Origin: Ichthyophis bannanicus
Taxonomy: Eukaryota; Chordata; Amphibia; Gymnophiona; Ichthyophiidae
Assembly: GCA_033557465.1 (NCBI GenBank)
Contig: CM066033.1
Location: 709,127,637 to 709,191,636 of the forward strand
Direction of reading: 5' to 3'
DNA length: 64,000 nucleotides
In this document: piece after piece, positions 31,891-42,046 of the stretch
How positions within the stretch are numbered: position 1 is the first letter of the stretch
Layout of the letters: every line of letters starts with the position of its first letter
Notes under the pieces: generated by a model
Database searches by the model: none
Told to the model about the DNA's origin: nothing
What the model saw: the letters and a program-made list of their open reading frames with translations, nothing else
Position numbers and translations under genes: made by a program

Positions 31891-32156
31891 GCATAGTTAC
31901 TCACCTATAGCAGGTGTTTTCTGGGGACAGCAAGAATCAGTCCTCATATATGGGTGATGTTGGCAATGATGGAGCCCAAACGGATCCGCACCAGCTTTCA
32001 AAGAAAGCCTTTGGGAGTTATACCGCTCATACGTGGTCACCTTGCCACCCAACAGTGCCATCTTACCTCCATATGATTTAATAGCACAATATGGCAAAAA
32101 AGAAAAACAACTCCATGGGGAGGAAGGACAGTTGTGAGGACTGATTCCGGCTGTTC
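31891..32156 (-). mobile_element. DIRS 3' terminal fragment, copy F2
   Basis: It begins 'gcatagttactcacctatag' directly after tagaaa and continues through a terminal repeat ('tcaaagaaagcctttgggag') to the first half of a complementary region ('ggactgattccggctgttct'). The element is cut there and followed by LINE sequence. Only about 266 bases are kept. Confidence 0.78.
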
Positions 32157-32513
32157 TGGAGATGAATGCGTGGATAGTGTCATTGAGAGCGTTTTGGTTT
32201 CCTAGACCATGGGATGCTGTTTCAAGGGTTGCAGAGCAGAGATGGCATCCATCTGTCCAAGAAAGGTCGACGCGTCTTCAGTACTAGACTGGCTAATCTA
32301 CTAAAGGGGGCTTTAAACTAGATTCGTTGGAGATGGGTGAAGAAAGCCCCCAGGTAAGTGATACATTAAATACCTTTATAGAAATTGGTAACATATGGAA
32401 AGCAGTGTGTATAAATGCCCATAGCATGGGAAATAAGATCCCTGATGTTGAAGCTTTGGTGGGAGTGGCCGACTTGGATTTAGTGGCAGTTACAGAAACA
32501 TGGTACACAGAAA

Positions 32514-32700
32514 GCATAGTTACTCACCTCTAACAGGTGATCTCCGGGAACAGCAGGAATTTAGTCTTCACATATGGGTATCGTCGGTACCGAAGGAGCC
32601 TGCGCGGGAACACTCCCCAGCGTCCAATTAAAAAGCTTTTGGGAGCATCCCACAGCGCCTCCGTGCTGCCTTCCCGCCTTTCCCAACTGCCTCTCTCCAG
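32514..32700 (-). repeat. DIRS A3 3' terminal inverted repeat
   Basis: It contains 'cgtcggtaccgaagg' and 'gggagcatcccacagcgcc', the inverse of about 38190-38330. The sense strand carries ACAG|GTGAGTA; the corresponding plus-strand bases are 'tactcacctctaacagg', where one base is changed (cctct for cctgt). Confidence 0.86.
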
Positions 32701-32770
32701 TTGAGCTTAAAGCTGAGAGAGAGAGGGAAAGAGAAAGAGATATACAACTCCTAGGGGAGGTGGGTGGGTT

Positions 32771-32868
32771 GTGAAGACTAAATTCCTGCTCTTCCCGGAA
32801 ATCACCTGTTACAGGTGAGTAACTATGCTATCTCCAGGAACAAGCAGGAATGTAGTCTTCATATATGG
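32771..32868 (-). repeat. DIRS A3 internal complementary region
   Basis: 'cacctgttacaggtgagtaa' followed by 'ctatgctatctccaggaaca' equals the two termini joined and inverted. It lies 120 bases before the recombinase stop on the plus-strand map. Confidence 0.9.
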
Positions 32869-32986
32869 GGACTCCCTAGCTTTAGATGCCAGGGAGAGAC
32901 CCCAGAGGTTGTGTGTTCCTGTGAAGGGACTCCCCTTCCCCCCATGGATCTCTGGCATCCAACCAGGGATGGTGGGTAGGAGTTGA

Positions 32987-34042
32987 TTAGGTATGGAACA
33001 GGTGTTGGAGAACAGCCTGACCAAACAAGGCATCCCGGCGGGAGTCCTTGTCCAAGCAGTAATGGGCTGTGAAGGTATGAACCGAGGCCCAGGTGGCTGC
33101 TCGACAGATGTCGTCGATAGACACAGAGCGCAGATGAGCCATTGAAGCTGCCATGGCTCTCACATTGTGAGCTGTGACATGGCCCTCCATAGGAAGATTC
33201 TTACTCTGATAGGCAAAGGAAATGCACTGAGCAATCCAGTTGGACAGTGTTCTCTTGGAGACTGGAAGTCCCAAATGAGAAGGACCAAAAGCAACAAAGA
33301 GTTGAGAGGACTTTCTATGTTGCAATGTTCTTTGTAAGCAAAAGGCTAAAGCTCTTTTACAATCCAAAGTATGAAGGTTCCTTTCTGCATTTGATGCATG
33401 AGGCTTTGGAAAAAACACAGGCAGGTAGACCGCTTGGTTTAGATGAAAAGGCGAGACCACCTTTGGCATAAAGTGTGGATGAGTCCTAAGGACTACCTTG
33501 TCATGATGGAACCTTGTATAAGGTGGATCAGCCACTAGTGCCTGCAACTCACTGATGCGACGTGCTGATGTGATTGCAATGAGAAAGATTACCTTCCAAG
33601 AAAGGAATTTCAATGAGGTAGTAGCTAAGGGTTCGAAAGGTGGCTTCATGAGCTGACCAAGAACCAGGTTTAAGTCCCATGCCACTGGTGGTGGCCTAAT
33701 GGGAGGCTTAGTTAGAAGAAGGCCTCTCATAAATCTTGCTATAAGAGGATGGGAAGAAATAGGTTGTCCATTTAGAGGCTTGAAAGAAGCTGCAATAGCA
33801 CTCAAATGGACTCTTACTGAGTTAGTCTCAAGTACTGCATTGGAGAAATGAAGTAGATACTCCAGCAATGATTCCAGAAGTATCACAAGGGGGTTAAGAC
33901 CCTTCTGCGAACACCATATGGTAAACCTTTTCCACTTGAAAGCAAAAGAGCGTCTTGTGGAAGGCTTCCTGGAAGTATAAAGGATATCCGTTACTTGCTG
34001 AGGGAGGTTAAGATCATGGAGATCTAGGCATTCAGCAACCAA
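32987..34042 (-). CDS. DIRS A3 tyrosine recombinase, open over 351 codons
   Basis: This protein is predicted to integrate circular DIRS cDNA by site-specific recombination. The N-terminal arm reads SRKPSTRRSFAFKWKRF and SLLEYLLHFSN. The catalytic core has TSARRISELQAL (Arg I), PFHLNQAVYLPVFF, SKRTLSNWIAQ, VTAHNVRAMAAS (His-x-x-Arg) and ATWASVHTFTAHYCLDKDS (candidate Trp/His and Tyr nucleophile). No stop or frameshift occurs over the whole domain, unlike A1, A2, D, E, F and H. The Met start at 34042 is the first in frame after the pol stop, but the frame stays open upstream. It overlaps the end of pol. It could still act, also on other copies. Confidence 0.9.
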   Translation of the reverse strand: MVAECLDLHDLNLPQQVTDILYTSRKPSTRRSFAFKWKRFTIWCSQKGLNPLVILLESLLEYLLHFSNAVLETNSVRVHLSAIAASFKPLNGQPISSHPLIARFMRGLLLTKPPIRPPPVAWDLNLVLGQLMKPPFEPLATTSLKFLSWKVIFLIAITSARRISELQALVADPPYTRFHHDKVVLRTHPHFMPKVVSPFHLNQAVYLPVFFPKPHASNAERNLHTLDCKRALAFCLQRTLQHRKSSQLFVAFGPSHLGLPVSKRTLSNWIAQCISFAYQSKNLPMEGHVTAHNVRAMAASMAHLRSVSIDDICRAATWASVHTFTAHYCLDKDSRRDALFGQAVLQHLFHT

Positions 34043-35790
34043 GCCCTGAGATGCAGAGACTGGGGATTTGGATGCCAGAAGATTCCGTCCTCCTGAGACA
34101 GGAGATCTGGAGCAGACCCTAACTCCAGAGAGGGAGCTTCAGAGATATGTAGAAGCAGAGGGTACCACACTTGCCGAGGCCAATGTGGAGCTATGAGAAT
34201 CATACAGCCTCTGTCTCTCTGAAGCTTGAACAGGGTTTTGGGAATTAGGGGAATGGGTGGAAAGGCATAAAGGAAGTCTTGACCCCAGTGGAGGAAAGCA
34301 TCCTTGGCCTGAGAGCCCTGAGCCGGAATTCTGGAACAGAACTGGGGGAGGTTTGGCATTCAACGGACTTGCAAAGAGGTCTATGTCCGGGGTTCCCGAG
34401 ATTTGAAAAATCTTGGCCACCTGGTCTGCATGCAGAGACCACTCGTGTGGAAGCAGAACTCGACTGAGTCTGTCTGCCCAAGAGTTTTGTATGCCTGGAA
34501 GATATACTGCCAGGAGATGAATCTGATGCTCTCTGGCGAGGGCCCATAGTCGCAAAGCTTCGTTGCAAAGTGACAGAGAGCCTGTTCCCCTCTGCTTGTT
34601 CAAATAGAACATGGCTACTTGATTGTCCGTATGAATGAGGACTGTCTTGTAGCTGAGCAGGGTGTGGAACACTCTAAGAGCAAGGAAGGTTGCTCTGAGC
34701 TCCAGGAGATTGATGTGTAGATGAGTCTCCTGTGGAGACCAGGTGCCTTGGGTGGAGAGGTCTTGCAGATGAGCTCCCCAACTCATCGGAGAAGCATCTG
34801 TTGTGAGAGTTGCTTGGGGTAAGGGTTGTTGAAAAGCGGACCCCAGCAACAGGTTTTGAGTGGATTTTCACCACTGGAGGGACAAAATAAGGCGATTTGT
34901 GTTTGCTATTTTGTCTGACAGGCATCCTGATGCCTGGGTCCATTGAGTGGATAAAGTCCATTGGGCTGCCCTCATATGGAGCGAGCATAGGGAACCACAT
35001 GCACAGTAGATGCCATGTGGCCTAGTAGTTGTAGCATTTCTCAGGCAGTGAGATGAGGCTTTAGCACAGTCTGAGAAGCTAACTGCACCATGCGAAGGCA
35101 ACAGCCCTGGGGGAGATAGGCCCTTGCCTTTCTGGTATCCAACAAAGCTCCTATGAACTCTAAAGACTGAGTGGGAGTTAAACTGGATTTAGGGATGTTT
35201 ATTACCAGACCCGAATACTGAAAGATACGTATTGTGCAGGATAGAGAAGTCCTGGCCTCTGACTCTGTTGGGGCTCGAATGAGCCAGTCATCTAAGTAGG
35301 GGAAGACAAATATCCCTAGAGTGCGGAGAAATGCTGCTACCACAGCCATGCATTTCATGAACACCCTTGGTGCTGAGGCCAGGCCAAAAGGAAGCACCCT
35401 GTATTGGTAGTGCTTTCCTTGAAAAAGGAACCGAAGGAATCTTCTGTGAGTTGGATGGATGAGAACATGGGTGTATGCATCCTTGAGATCTAGAGAACAC
35501 AGCCAATCCTGACTCTGAAGGTATAGTAGCAGAGTTCCCAGAGAAATCATCTTGAATTTCTGACAAGGAATTTGTTCAATTCTCTGAGGTCCAAGATAGG
35601 TCTGTATCCCCCTGTTTTCTTTGGGATAAGGAAATAAGGGGAGTAAAACCCTGTACCCTGCTGATGGATGGGTACTTCTTCTATTGCCCCTTGGGCAAGA
35701 AGCATAGTGACCTCCTGACCTAACAGGTTGATGAGAGAGGTCGGAGTATTGAACTGCCTTATCATTGTGGGAGGGAGCATGCTTGAAAAA
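34024..35790 (-). pseudogene. DIRS A3 pol: reverse transcriptase, RNase H, methyltransferase
   Basis: RT spans 35780-35041 with GYRPILDLRELNKF, a frame break near 35555, CSLDLKDAYTHV, LPFGLASAPRVFMK and FPYLDDWLIRAP. RNase H (34849-34480) has LTTDASPMSWGAH, INLLELRATFL, IHTDNQVAMFYLN and NSWADRLSR. The methyltransferase-like part (34450-34024) has DIDLFASPLNAK, then after a break AFPPIPLIPKTLF and ILIAPHWPRQVW. At least three frameshifts. The stop at 34024 overlaps the recombinase start. Confidence 0.9.
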
Positions 35791-35837
35791 TGAAGCTTGT
35801 ACCCCTCTTATGATGGAGAGTGTCCAATGCTCTGCTG

Positions 35838-38010
35838 TTATTTGCCCCTATCTGGGGGCAAAGTGACACAAACTTCCTGGAATGGCTGAGACTGCTGGGA
35901 CGGCTGAGGCTTAGCAGTCTTTGGTTTTCTTTGTTTGGGTGGTTGCTGACCTTTCCTGACAAGCTGACCTGCAGAACGTCCCTGCTGAGAATAAGCAGGA
36001 TAATACTTTTTCTTTTTAGAAAAGAATGTTTTTTTAAAAGATTTCTTTCTTGCAGGATCAGCTGTGGACTTGGACAATCTATCCAAGGTGGAGTTGTCAG
36101 CATCCAACTCATTGGCCTTTTCCTGCCAATCTTTACCAAACAGGTTCTCACCAGTACAAGGAATATTTCCAAGTTTATCTTGTACCCAGAGCTCCAGATC
36201 AGATGCCTGGAGCCAAGCAATTCTACGTGCACCTAGGGCAATGGCAGAGGTTCTGCTTATGCACTGAAAACAGTCAAAAGCTGCACGGTTGAGAAATTTA
36301 GAAACATCTTGGGCATGTTTGACCAATGTGAGAAAATCCTGTCTTCTATCCTCCGGAAGAAGAGGACTCAAAGCCTCTAAATCTCCTGTGACTTCCTTCA
36401 GGAACATTCCCATATATAGACTATAGGAACTGATCCTGGCAGAAAGCATGGAAGCTTGGAAGACATGACGTCCAAAAGCATCCAAAGTTCTGCACTCACG
36501 TCCTGGAGGATTAGAGGCATGCCTCTTTGCACTCTTGATCCTTCTCATAGCTGATTCCACTACAATAGAGTGGTGAGGAAGCTGAGTTTTCTGGAAACCA
36601 GGACAAGGAGGGACTCGATACAGAGTATCCAGTCTACAAGAATGAGGAGAGGTGGTAAGAGGTGTCTCCCACATTCTTAACATAAGATCATTTATTTATT
36701 TATTTACATTCTCTTATATACCGCGCTATTCTGCATCAGTGCGGTTTACATTGAACAAACTGAAATTACATTGAACAGGGTATTATAACTTGGAGATAAC
36801 TATTTTACAGGGAACATGGGCTATGGAGGGTTAAGTGGCTTGCCCAAGACCACAAGGAGCACCTGTGGGACTAGAAACCCCAGTCCTTCCAGCCCAAGGT
36901 TGCTGTCCTCTAGTGGGATTTGAACCCCCGACCTTCCGGCCTGAAGTACCTTGCCCCAACCACTAGGCTACTCCTCCACTCATGCAAGATCTCATGGATA
37001 GGCAAGGTAGCTGCCTCCTTAGGAGTTTTAGGATATTGTAAAATTTCCAACTCCTTTGCTCTGGGCTCTGTTTCAGGTGCCACAGTAATGGACAGACCTC
37101 GAGCCACCTCCCTGATGAAATCCTGAAAGGAAATGTCCTCTGGAGGAGACATCCTACCTTTAGGGGAGGAAGGCTCCTCTGGGAGAAGTATTCCCGCATC
37201 GACAGAACTGTCAGAATCCTCAGATTCCCCTGAGGCCTCGAAGTACCTTCTGTCAGGATGCTCTTGAAGAGCCCGATACCCGTACCGACCAAAGTCGGTA
37301 CCGGGAGTAATCGGTACCGGAGTATCGGTACCAGAAGGCATCGGATGACTGGGTGCCGGAAATGCGGACACCAATGTCGATGCTATCGGTACCGGTACCG
37401 ATACCGGTGCCGGAGTCGGTGCTGGTTGAAAAGTCTGACGCGGTTCCGAGGGCGTCGATGCCACAAGTAGAGCCGCCAGACTGCGCTCAATAGCCAGGAC
37501 TCTCTGGTCTATCGCGCTGCCGATGCCTGGATGTCGGTACCGGAGAAGACCGCCGGTACCCCAGAGCATAGCACCAGTAGTTCTGCCGAGGTCGAGGCCT
37601 CAAGAACATCCTGGAGCCCCCGATAATGCTTTGGAAGCCGAAGCCGCCCGCCGGTGCAATTTTGCCGGTGCAGAATCCTCAAGGGCAACGCCAGAGGCAT
37701 CTCGATGCTTAGAAGGAGATCTACCCTTTGAGGACCGGCTAGACTTATGTTTATTTACCTGAGATCCACGGGAGGAAGACGAAGCCCTGGAAGACGTCGA
37801 TGCCACCAAAGCTGCATCAGAGGGAAACAGTACTGAGCTTGGCAGCTCGGTTTTGTCGACCTCTCTTGGACATCATGGCACAGGCCATACACTCCGAGAT
37901 GGGATGGTCAGGACCTAAACATTTCAGACACCACTCATGGGTGTCGGTGACGGAGATGGTACCGCCACACTTGGTGCATTTTTTAAAACTCGAGGAGGGT
38001 TTTTCCATTA
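35838..38010 (-). pseudogene. DIRS A3 gag-like ORF1, with SINE insertion
   Basis: From about 38010: MEKPSSSFKKCTKC, CLKCLGPDHPISEC, frame break near 37815, SSRSSKGRSPSKHRD, a GGTACC-dense low-complexity part (37260-37560), EDISFQDFIREVARGL, then the SINE (36691-36980). After it comes a long open part (36683-35838) with PGFQKTQLPHHSIVVES, GMFLKEV, LELWVQDKLGNIPCTGENL and a Lys/Gln/Pro-rich C-terminus. The end overlaps the start of pol. Confidence 0.85.
36691..36980 (-). mobile_element. tRNA-headed SINE with L2-like tail, in DIRS A3 gag
   Basis: Reverse complement: box A-like 'gtagcctagtggttggggca', box B-like 'gggggttcaaatccc', CORE-like 'ttgggcaagccacttaaccc', then the tail with 'aaaccgcactgatgcagaat' and 'agcgcggtatataagag' ending in (taaa)n. 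The tail matches the 3' end of the L2 LINE at 56395-56500. Flanks share only tcat, so any duplication is short. Same SINE as at 17758-18052 and less decayed. Confidence 0.85.
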
Positions 38011-38189
38011 TGGAAAAAATCTTGGGCCTAAGGCCCAAAATGGCGCATGCACCTGGAAAAAATAGAGTACTAAGAAATTTTTTTTTTAAAGAAAAGAAAT
38101 AAATAAAAACCAGTGGTACCGGTAAAGCGTCGAGGAAGGCAGACGCGACCACAAAAAAGAGGAAAATTTTCTGCGGTGACAGGAACACA

Positions 38190-38371
38190 ACCTGCTGGCT
38201 CCGCGGAAAATGAAGAACTGGAGAGAGGCAGTTGGGAAAGGCAGCACGCAGGCACTGTGGGATGCTCCCAAAAGCTTTCTTATTGGACGCTGAGGAGCGT
38301 TCCCGCGCAGGCTCCGTCGGTACCGACGATACCCATATGTGATGACTACATTCCTGCTTGTTCCTGGAGAT
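38190..38371 (-). repeat. DIRS A3 5' terminal inverted repeat
   Basis: Inverse of 32514-32700: 'gggatgctcccaaaagcttt', 'ccgtcggtaccgacgatacc' (palindrome intact) and terminal 'cttgttcctggagat'. It is followed by the interior of A3b, not by LINE sequence. Confidence 0.86.
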
Positions 38372-40095
38372 TAAGAGGGATAAAACCTCTTCTTCTTGGA
38401 GAAGAATGGATTCTTGAAAGATTTCTTTCTTGCAGGATCAGCTGTGGCTTTGGATAATCTATCAAAAATAGAGTTGTCAGCATCTAATTCATTGGCTTTC
38501 TCTTGCCAATTCTTGCCAAATAGATTCTCACCTGTACAAGGGATATTGCCCAGTTTGTCCTGCACCCAGAGCTCCAAATCGGATGCCTGGAGCCAGGCAA
38601 TTCTACGTGCACCTATGGCAATGGCAGAGGTTCTGCTTATGCACTCAAAACAGTCAAAACCTGCACGGTTGACAAACTTAGAAACATCCTGGGCATGTTT
38701 GACCTGTGTGAGAAAATCCTGCCTTCTATCCTCAGGAAGGAGGGCTCAAAACCTCTAAATCTCCTGTGACTTCCTTAAGGAACATTCCCATATATAAAAT
38801 ATAGGAACTGATCCTGGCAGAAAGCATGGAAGCCTGGAAAGTACGACGTCCAAAGGCATCCAAAGTTCTACACTCACGTCCTGGAGGATTAGAGGCATGC
38901 CTCTTTGCACTTCTGATCCTTCTCATAGCTGATTCCACTACAATAGAGTGGTGAGGAAGCTGAGTCTTCTGGAACCCAGGACAAGGAGGGACTCAATACA
39001 TGGTATCCAGTCTACGAGAGTGAGGAGAGGTGGTAAGAGGTGTTTCCCACGTTCTTAGCATGAGATCATGTAAGATCTCATGGATAGGCAAAGTAGCTGC
39101 CAAATTAGGAGCCTTGGGATATTGTAGAATCTCCATCTCCTTTGCCCTGGGCTCTGTTTCGGGAGCCACAGTAATGGAAAGACCTCGAGCCACCTCTCTG
39201 ATGAAATCCTGAAAGAAGATATCTTCTGGAGGAGACATCCTACATTTAGGAGAGGAAGGCTCCTCCGGGAGAAGTATTCCGGTACCGACAGAGTTGTCAG
39301 AATCCTCGGAGTCCTCTGAAGATTCAAAGTACCTTCTGTCCGGATGCTCCTGAAGAGCCCGATACCTGTACCGACCGAAGTCGGTACTGGGGGGGAATCG
39401 GTACCTGTGAATTACTACCGGAAGGCATCGCATGACTGGGTGCCAGCAAAGCAGACCCCGATGTCGATGCTGTCGGTACCGGAACCGATACCGGTGCCGG
39501 AGTTGGTACCGGCTGAACTGTCTGACGCTGTTCCGAGGGTGTCGATGCCGCAAGGAGAGCCGCCAGACTGCGTTCAATAGCCAGGAACCTCTGGTCTATC
39601 GACGCTGCCGATGCCTGGGTATCTGTACCAGAGAAAGCAGCCGGTACCCCAGAGCATGGCACCAGTAGTTCTGCCGAGGTTGAGGCCTCGAGAACATTCT
39701 GGAGCTCTGATAATGCTTTAGAAGCCGAAGTCTCCCGCCGGGGCAATTTTGCCGGTACAGAACCCTCAAGGGCAATGCCAGAGGCATCTCGATGCTTGGA
39801 AGGAGATCTACCCTTTGAGGACCGGCTAGACTTATGTTTGGTTACCTGAGATCCATGGGAGGAAGACGAAGCCCTGGAAGACGTCGATGCCACAGAAGCT
39901 GCATCGGAGGGAAAAAGGGTGCTGAGCTTAGCAGCCCGGTTTTGTCGACCCCTCTTGGACATCATGGAACCATACACTCAGAGATGTAGTGGTCAGGACC
40001 TAAACATTTAAGACACCACTCATGGGTGTCAGTGACGGAGATGGTACCACCACACTTGGTGCACTTTTTGAAACCCGAAGCAGGTTTTTCCATAG
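38372..40095 (-). pseudogene. DIRS A3b gag-like ORF1
   Basis: From about 40095: MEKPASGFKKCTKC, CLKCLGPDHYISEC, frame break near 39965, a long open part (39977-39324) with SSRSSKGRSPSKHRD and a Pro/Val/Thr-rich region (VSVPVPTASTSGS), EDIFFQDFIREVARGL, then LELWVQDKLGNIPCTGENL (38577-38371). It stops at the junction with A3. Gag order and motifs equal A3. Confidence 0.83.
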
Positions 40096-40299
40096 TGGAG
40101 GAAATTTTGGGCCTAAGGCCCAGAATGGCAAGTGCACCTGGGAAAGAAAAGTTAGGAAAAAATATCTTTTCTTTTTTTTTTTTTAAAAGAAAGAAAAGGA
40201 GAACCGGTGGTACTGGTATAGCATCGAAGAAGGCAGACACGACCACAAAAAAGAAGAATAAGGAAATTTTTCTGCGGTGACAGGAACAACGACCTGCTG

Positions 40300-40481
40300 G
40301 CTCCGTGGAAAATGAAGAACTGGAGAGAGGCAGTTGGGAAAGGCGGGAAGGCAGCACGCAGGCGCTGTGGGATGCTCCCAAAAGCTTTCTAATTGGATGC
40401 TGGGGAGCATTCCCGCGCAGGCTCCGTCGGTACCGACTATACCCATATGTGAAGACTACATTCCTGCTTGTTCCTGGAGAT
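40300..40481 (-). repeat. DIRS A3b 5' terminal inverted repeat
   Basis: Contains 'gggatgctcccaaaagcttt', 'ccgtcggtaccgactatacc' and the terminal 'cttgttcctggagat'. The LINE sequence 'gttctgctacaaggggacat' follows directly. Confidence 0.85.
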
Positions 40482-40946
40482 GTTCTGCTACAAGGGGACA
40501 TGGGATGAGGGTGAAGGGGGATAGATTCAGGAGTGATATGCGGAAACATTTATATGCGGAAACATTTATATGCGGAAACATTTATTTACGGAAAGGGTGG
40601 TGGATCCGTGGAATAGTCTCCCAGTGGAGGTGGTAGAGATGAGGACAGTATCTGAATTCAAAAAAGCATGGGACAAACACAGAGGATCTCTAAAGGAAAA
40701 AAAGGGGACTGTTGTATTTGTTGATATGGAAGGACAGACCAGATAGGCCATGTGGTCTTTTTTCTGTCGTCATATTTCTATGTTTCTATGTTCCCAGAGA
40801 ACATCTGTTACAGGTGAGTAATTACGCTTTCTCTTCACATATGGGACTCCCAAGCTACAAGCTTCTGAAAAAAACCTATAAAAATCATGGGCGACCCAAA
40901 AAGCAGACTGTAAAGGGCAGCAGAAGGCACTGGTTGGCTGGAAGTC

Positions 40947-41990
40947 TTACACTGCAGCAGCAGCATCGAAGATGCAATCCCCTATCTGGTAGCCTGGACA
41001 CCATGGGCTGGAAGGAAGGAGTTGCACTAGTCCCCGAAGAGGTACGGAGTATTGCTTGGCCAAAGGTGCTATCCCTCCGGGAGGTCTTTTCCAAGCAGTA
41101 GTGTGCTGCAAAAGAGTGCACAGAGGAGCAGGTGCCGGCTCAGCAGATGTCCAATAAGGGCACCAAGCGCACGCTGGCCACCGAGGTCGCACTGGCACGC
41201 ACATTGTGTGCAATCACATGATGCTCCAGGGAAAGCCCCGCCTATTGGTAGGCGAAGGAAATGCAGTCGGCACCCACCGTGAAAGGGTGCATTTAGAGAC
41301 TGCAACCCCAAGTCGACTGGGGTCAAAAGAGCCAGAGCTTCGCTGAGCAGCTGCTGGATGTAAAATGACAAGGCATGGTTGCTGTCCCATGTGTAGGGAA
41401 GCCTCTGCTCTGGAGGAATGAGGCCTGGGAAAGAAGGTGGGTAACATCACCTCCTGATTCAAGCAGAAGGCATAGATGACTTTTTGAAACAATTAGGAGT
41501 GAGTCCGAAGGATGACCCTATTCCTGTGGAACCTGGTCTAGGGTGCATGGGAGCCTGCAGTTTGTTCACACGTCTGGCAGAGGTGAGCACCACCAGGAAC
41601 AGGACTTTCCAAGAAAGGTACTTGTAATGGCAGATTACCAGGAGTTTGAAGGGTGGAGCCATGAGCTTCCCCAACATCACATTGAGGTCCCATACCACTG
41701 TTGGCTAACGGATTGGAGGCTAGGAGAGGAGGCGGTCTCACATGAAGCGGATCACCAAGGGGTGCACCGACATGGCTTGGCCATCCACCGTGTGGTGGTG
41801 AGACAAGATGGCACAGAGGTGCATCCACAGTGTTGGATTTGAGGCCAGCCCCTGACAGATACAGGAGGTATCGCAAGATGTCCGGCATCTCGCAGAAGAG
41901 GTTAAGCCCTTCGTCCGCACACCAGAGCAAAAAGCTGAGCCACTTAAAGACATTGCGAGGAGTCCTTATGCGAGGCAAACAGATCATCAC
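40947..41990 (-). pseudogene. DIRS E tyrosine recombinase
   Basis: Pieces: FKWLSFLLWCADEGLN, LRYLLYLSGAGLKSNT, MVWDLNVMLGKLMAPPF, TSARRVNKLQAP (Arg I block kept), FCLNQEVMLPTFFPRP and, by reading around 41150-41240, IAHNVRAS (His-x-x-Arg kept) with a stop soon after, and AAHYCL. Several frameshifts and stops. Confidence 0.82.
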
Positions 41991-42046
41991 CTACCAGCCT
42001 GGAGAAGCGGAGATGCACTATAGCTAGCCTTTCAGCATCCAGGCTG

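Larger units (their letters stand above)
32514..38371 (-). mobile_element. DIRS retrotransposon, copy A3 (most complete recombinase)
   Basis: Full-length family-A element on the minus strand: gag, pol, tyrosine recombinase, complementary region (32771-32868) and both terminal repeats. It starts 'gcatagttac' after acagaaa. Its right end reads ggagat and then passes without host sequence into an internal position of a second family-A copy (A3b). A SINE sits in gag (36691-36980). Gag and pol have frameshifts; the recombinase is open. Confidence 0.92.
38372..40481 (-). mobile_element. Partial DIRS copy A3b (5' part only)
   Basis: This is family-A sequence from inside the gag C-terminal region to the 5' terminal repeat (40300-40481), ending ggagat before LINE sequence. 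Pol, recombinase and 3' end are missing. It follows A3 in the same orientation, so the two form a head-to-tail unit of one complete and one partial element. Confidence 0.88.
32157..40790 (+). mobile_element. CR1-type LINE (plus strand) hosting the A3/A3b composite
   Basis: Left part 32157-32513: the end of ORF1, LFQGLQSRDGIHLSKKG to LLKGALN-stop (32316), an SGNH-hydrolase last block with its Asp and His kept. Then the start of ORF2, AVCINAHSMGNKIPDVEAL and VAVTETWYTE (endonuclease). Right part 40482-40790: a LINE 3' end with 'ggaaagggtggtggatccgt' (ERVVDPWN) and a 'ttctatgtttctatgtt' tail. Both lie on the plus strand. They may be one internally deleted LINE or two copies; this is not settled. 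Confidence 0.7.
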
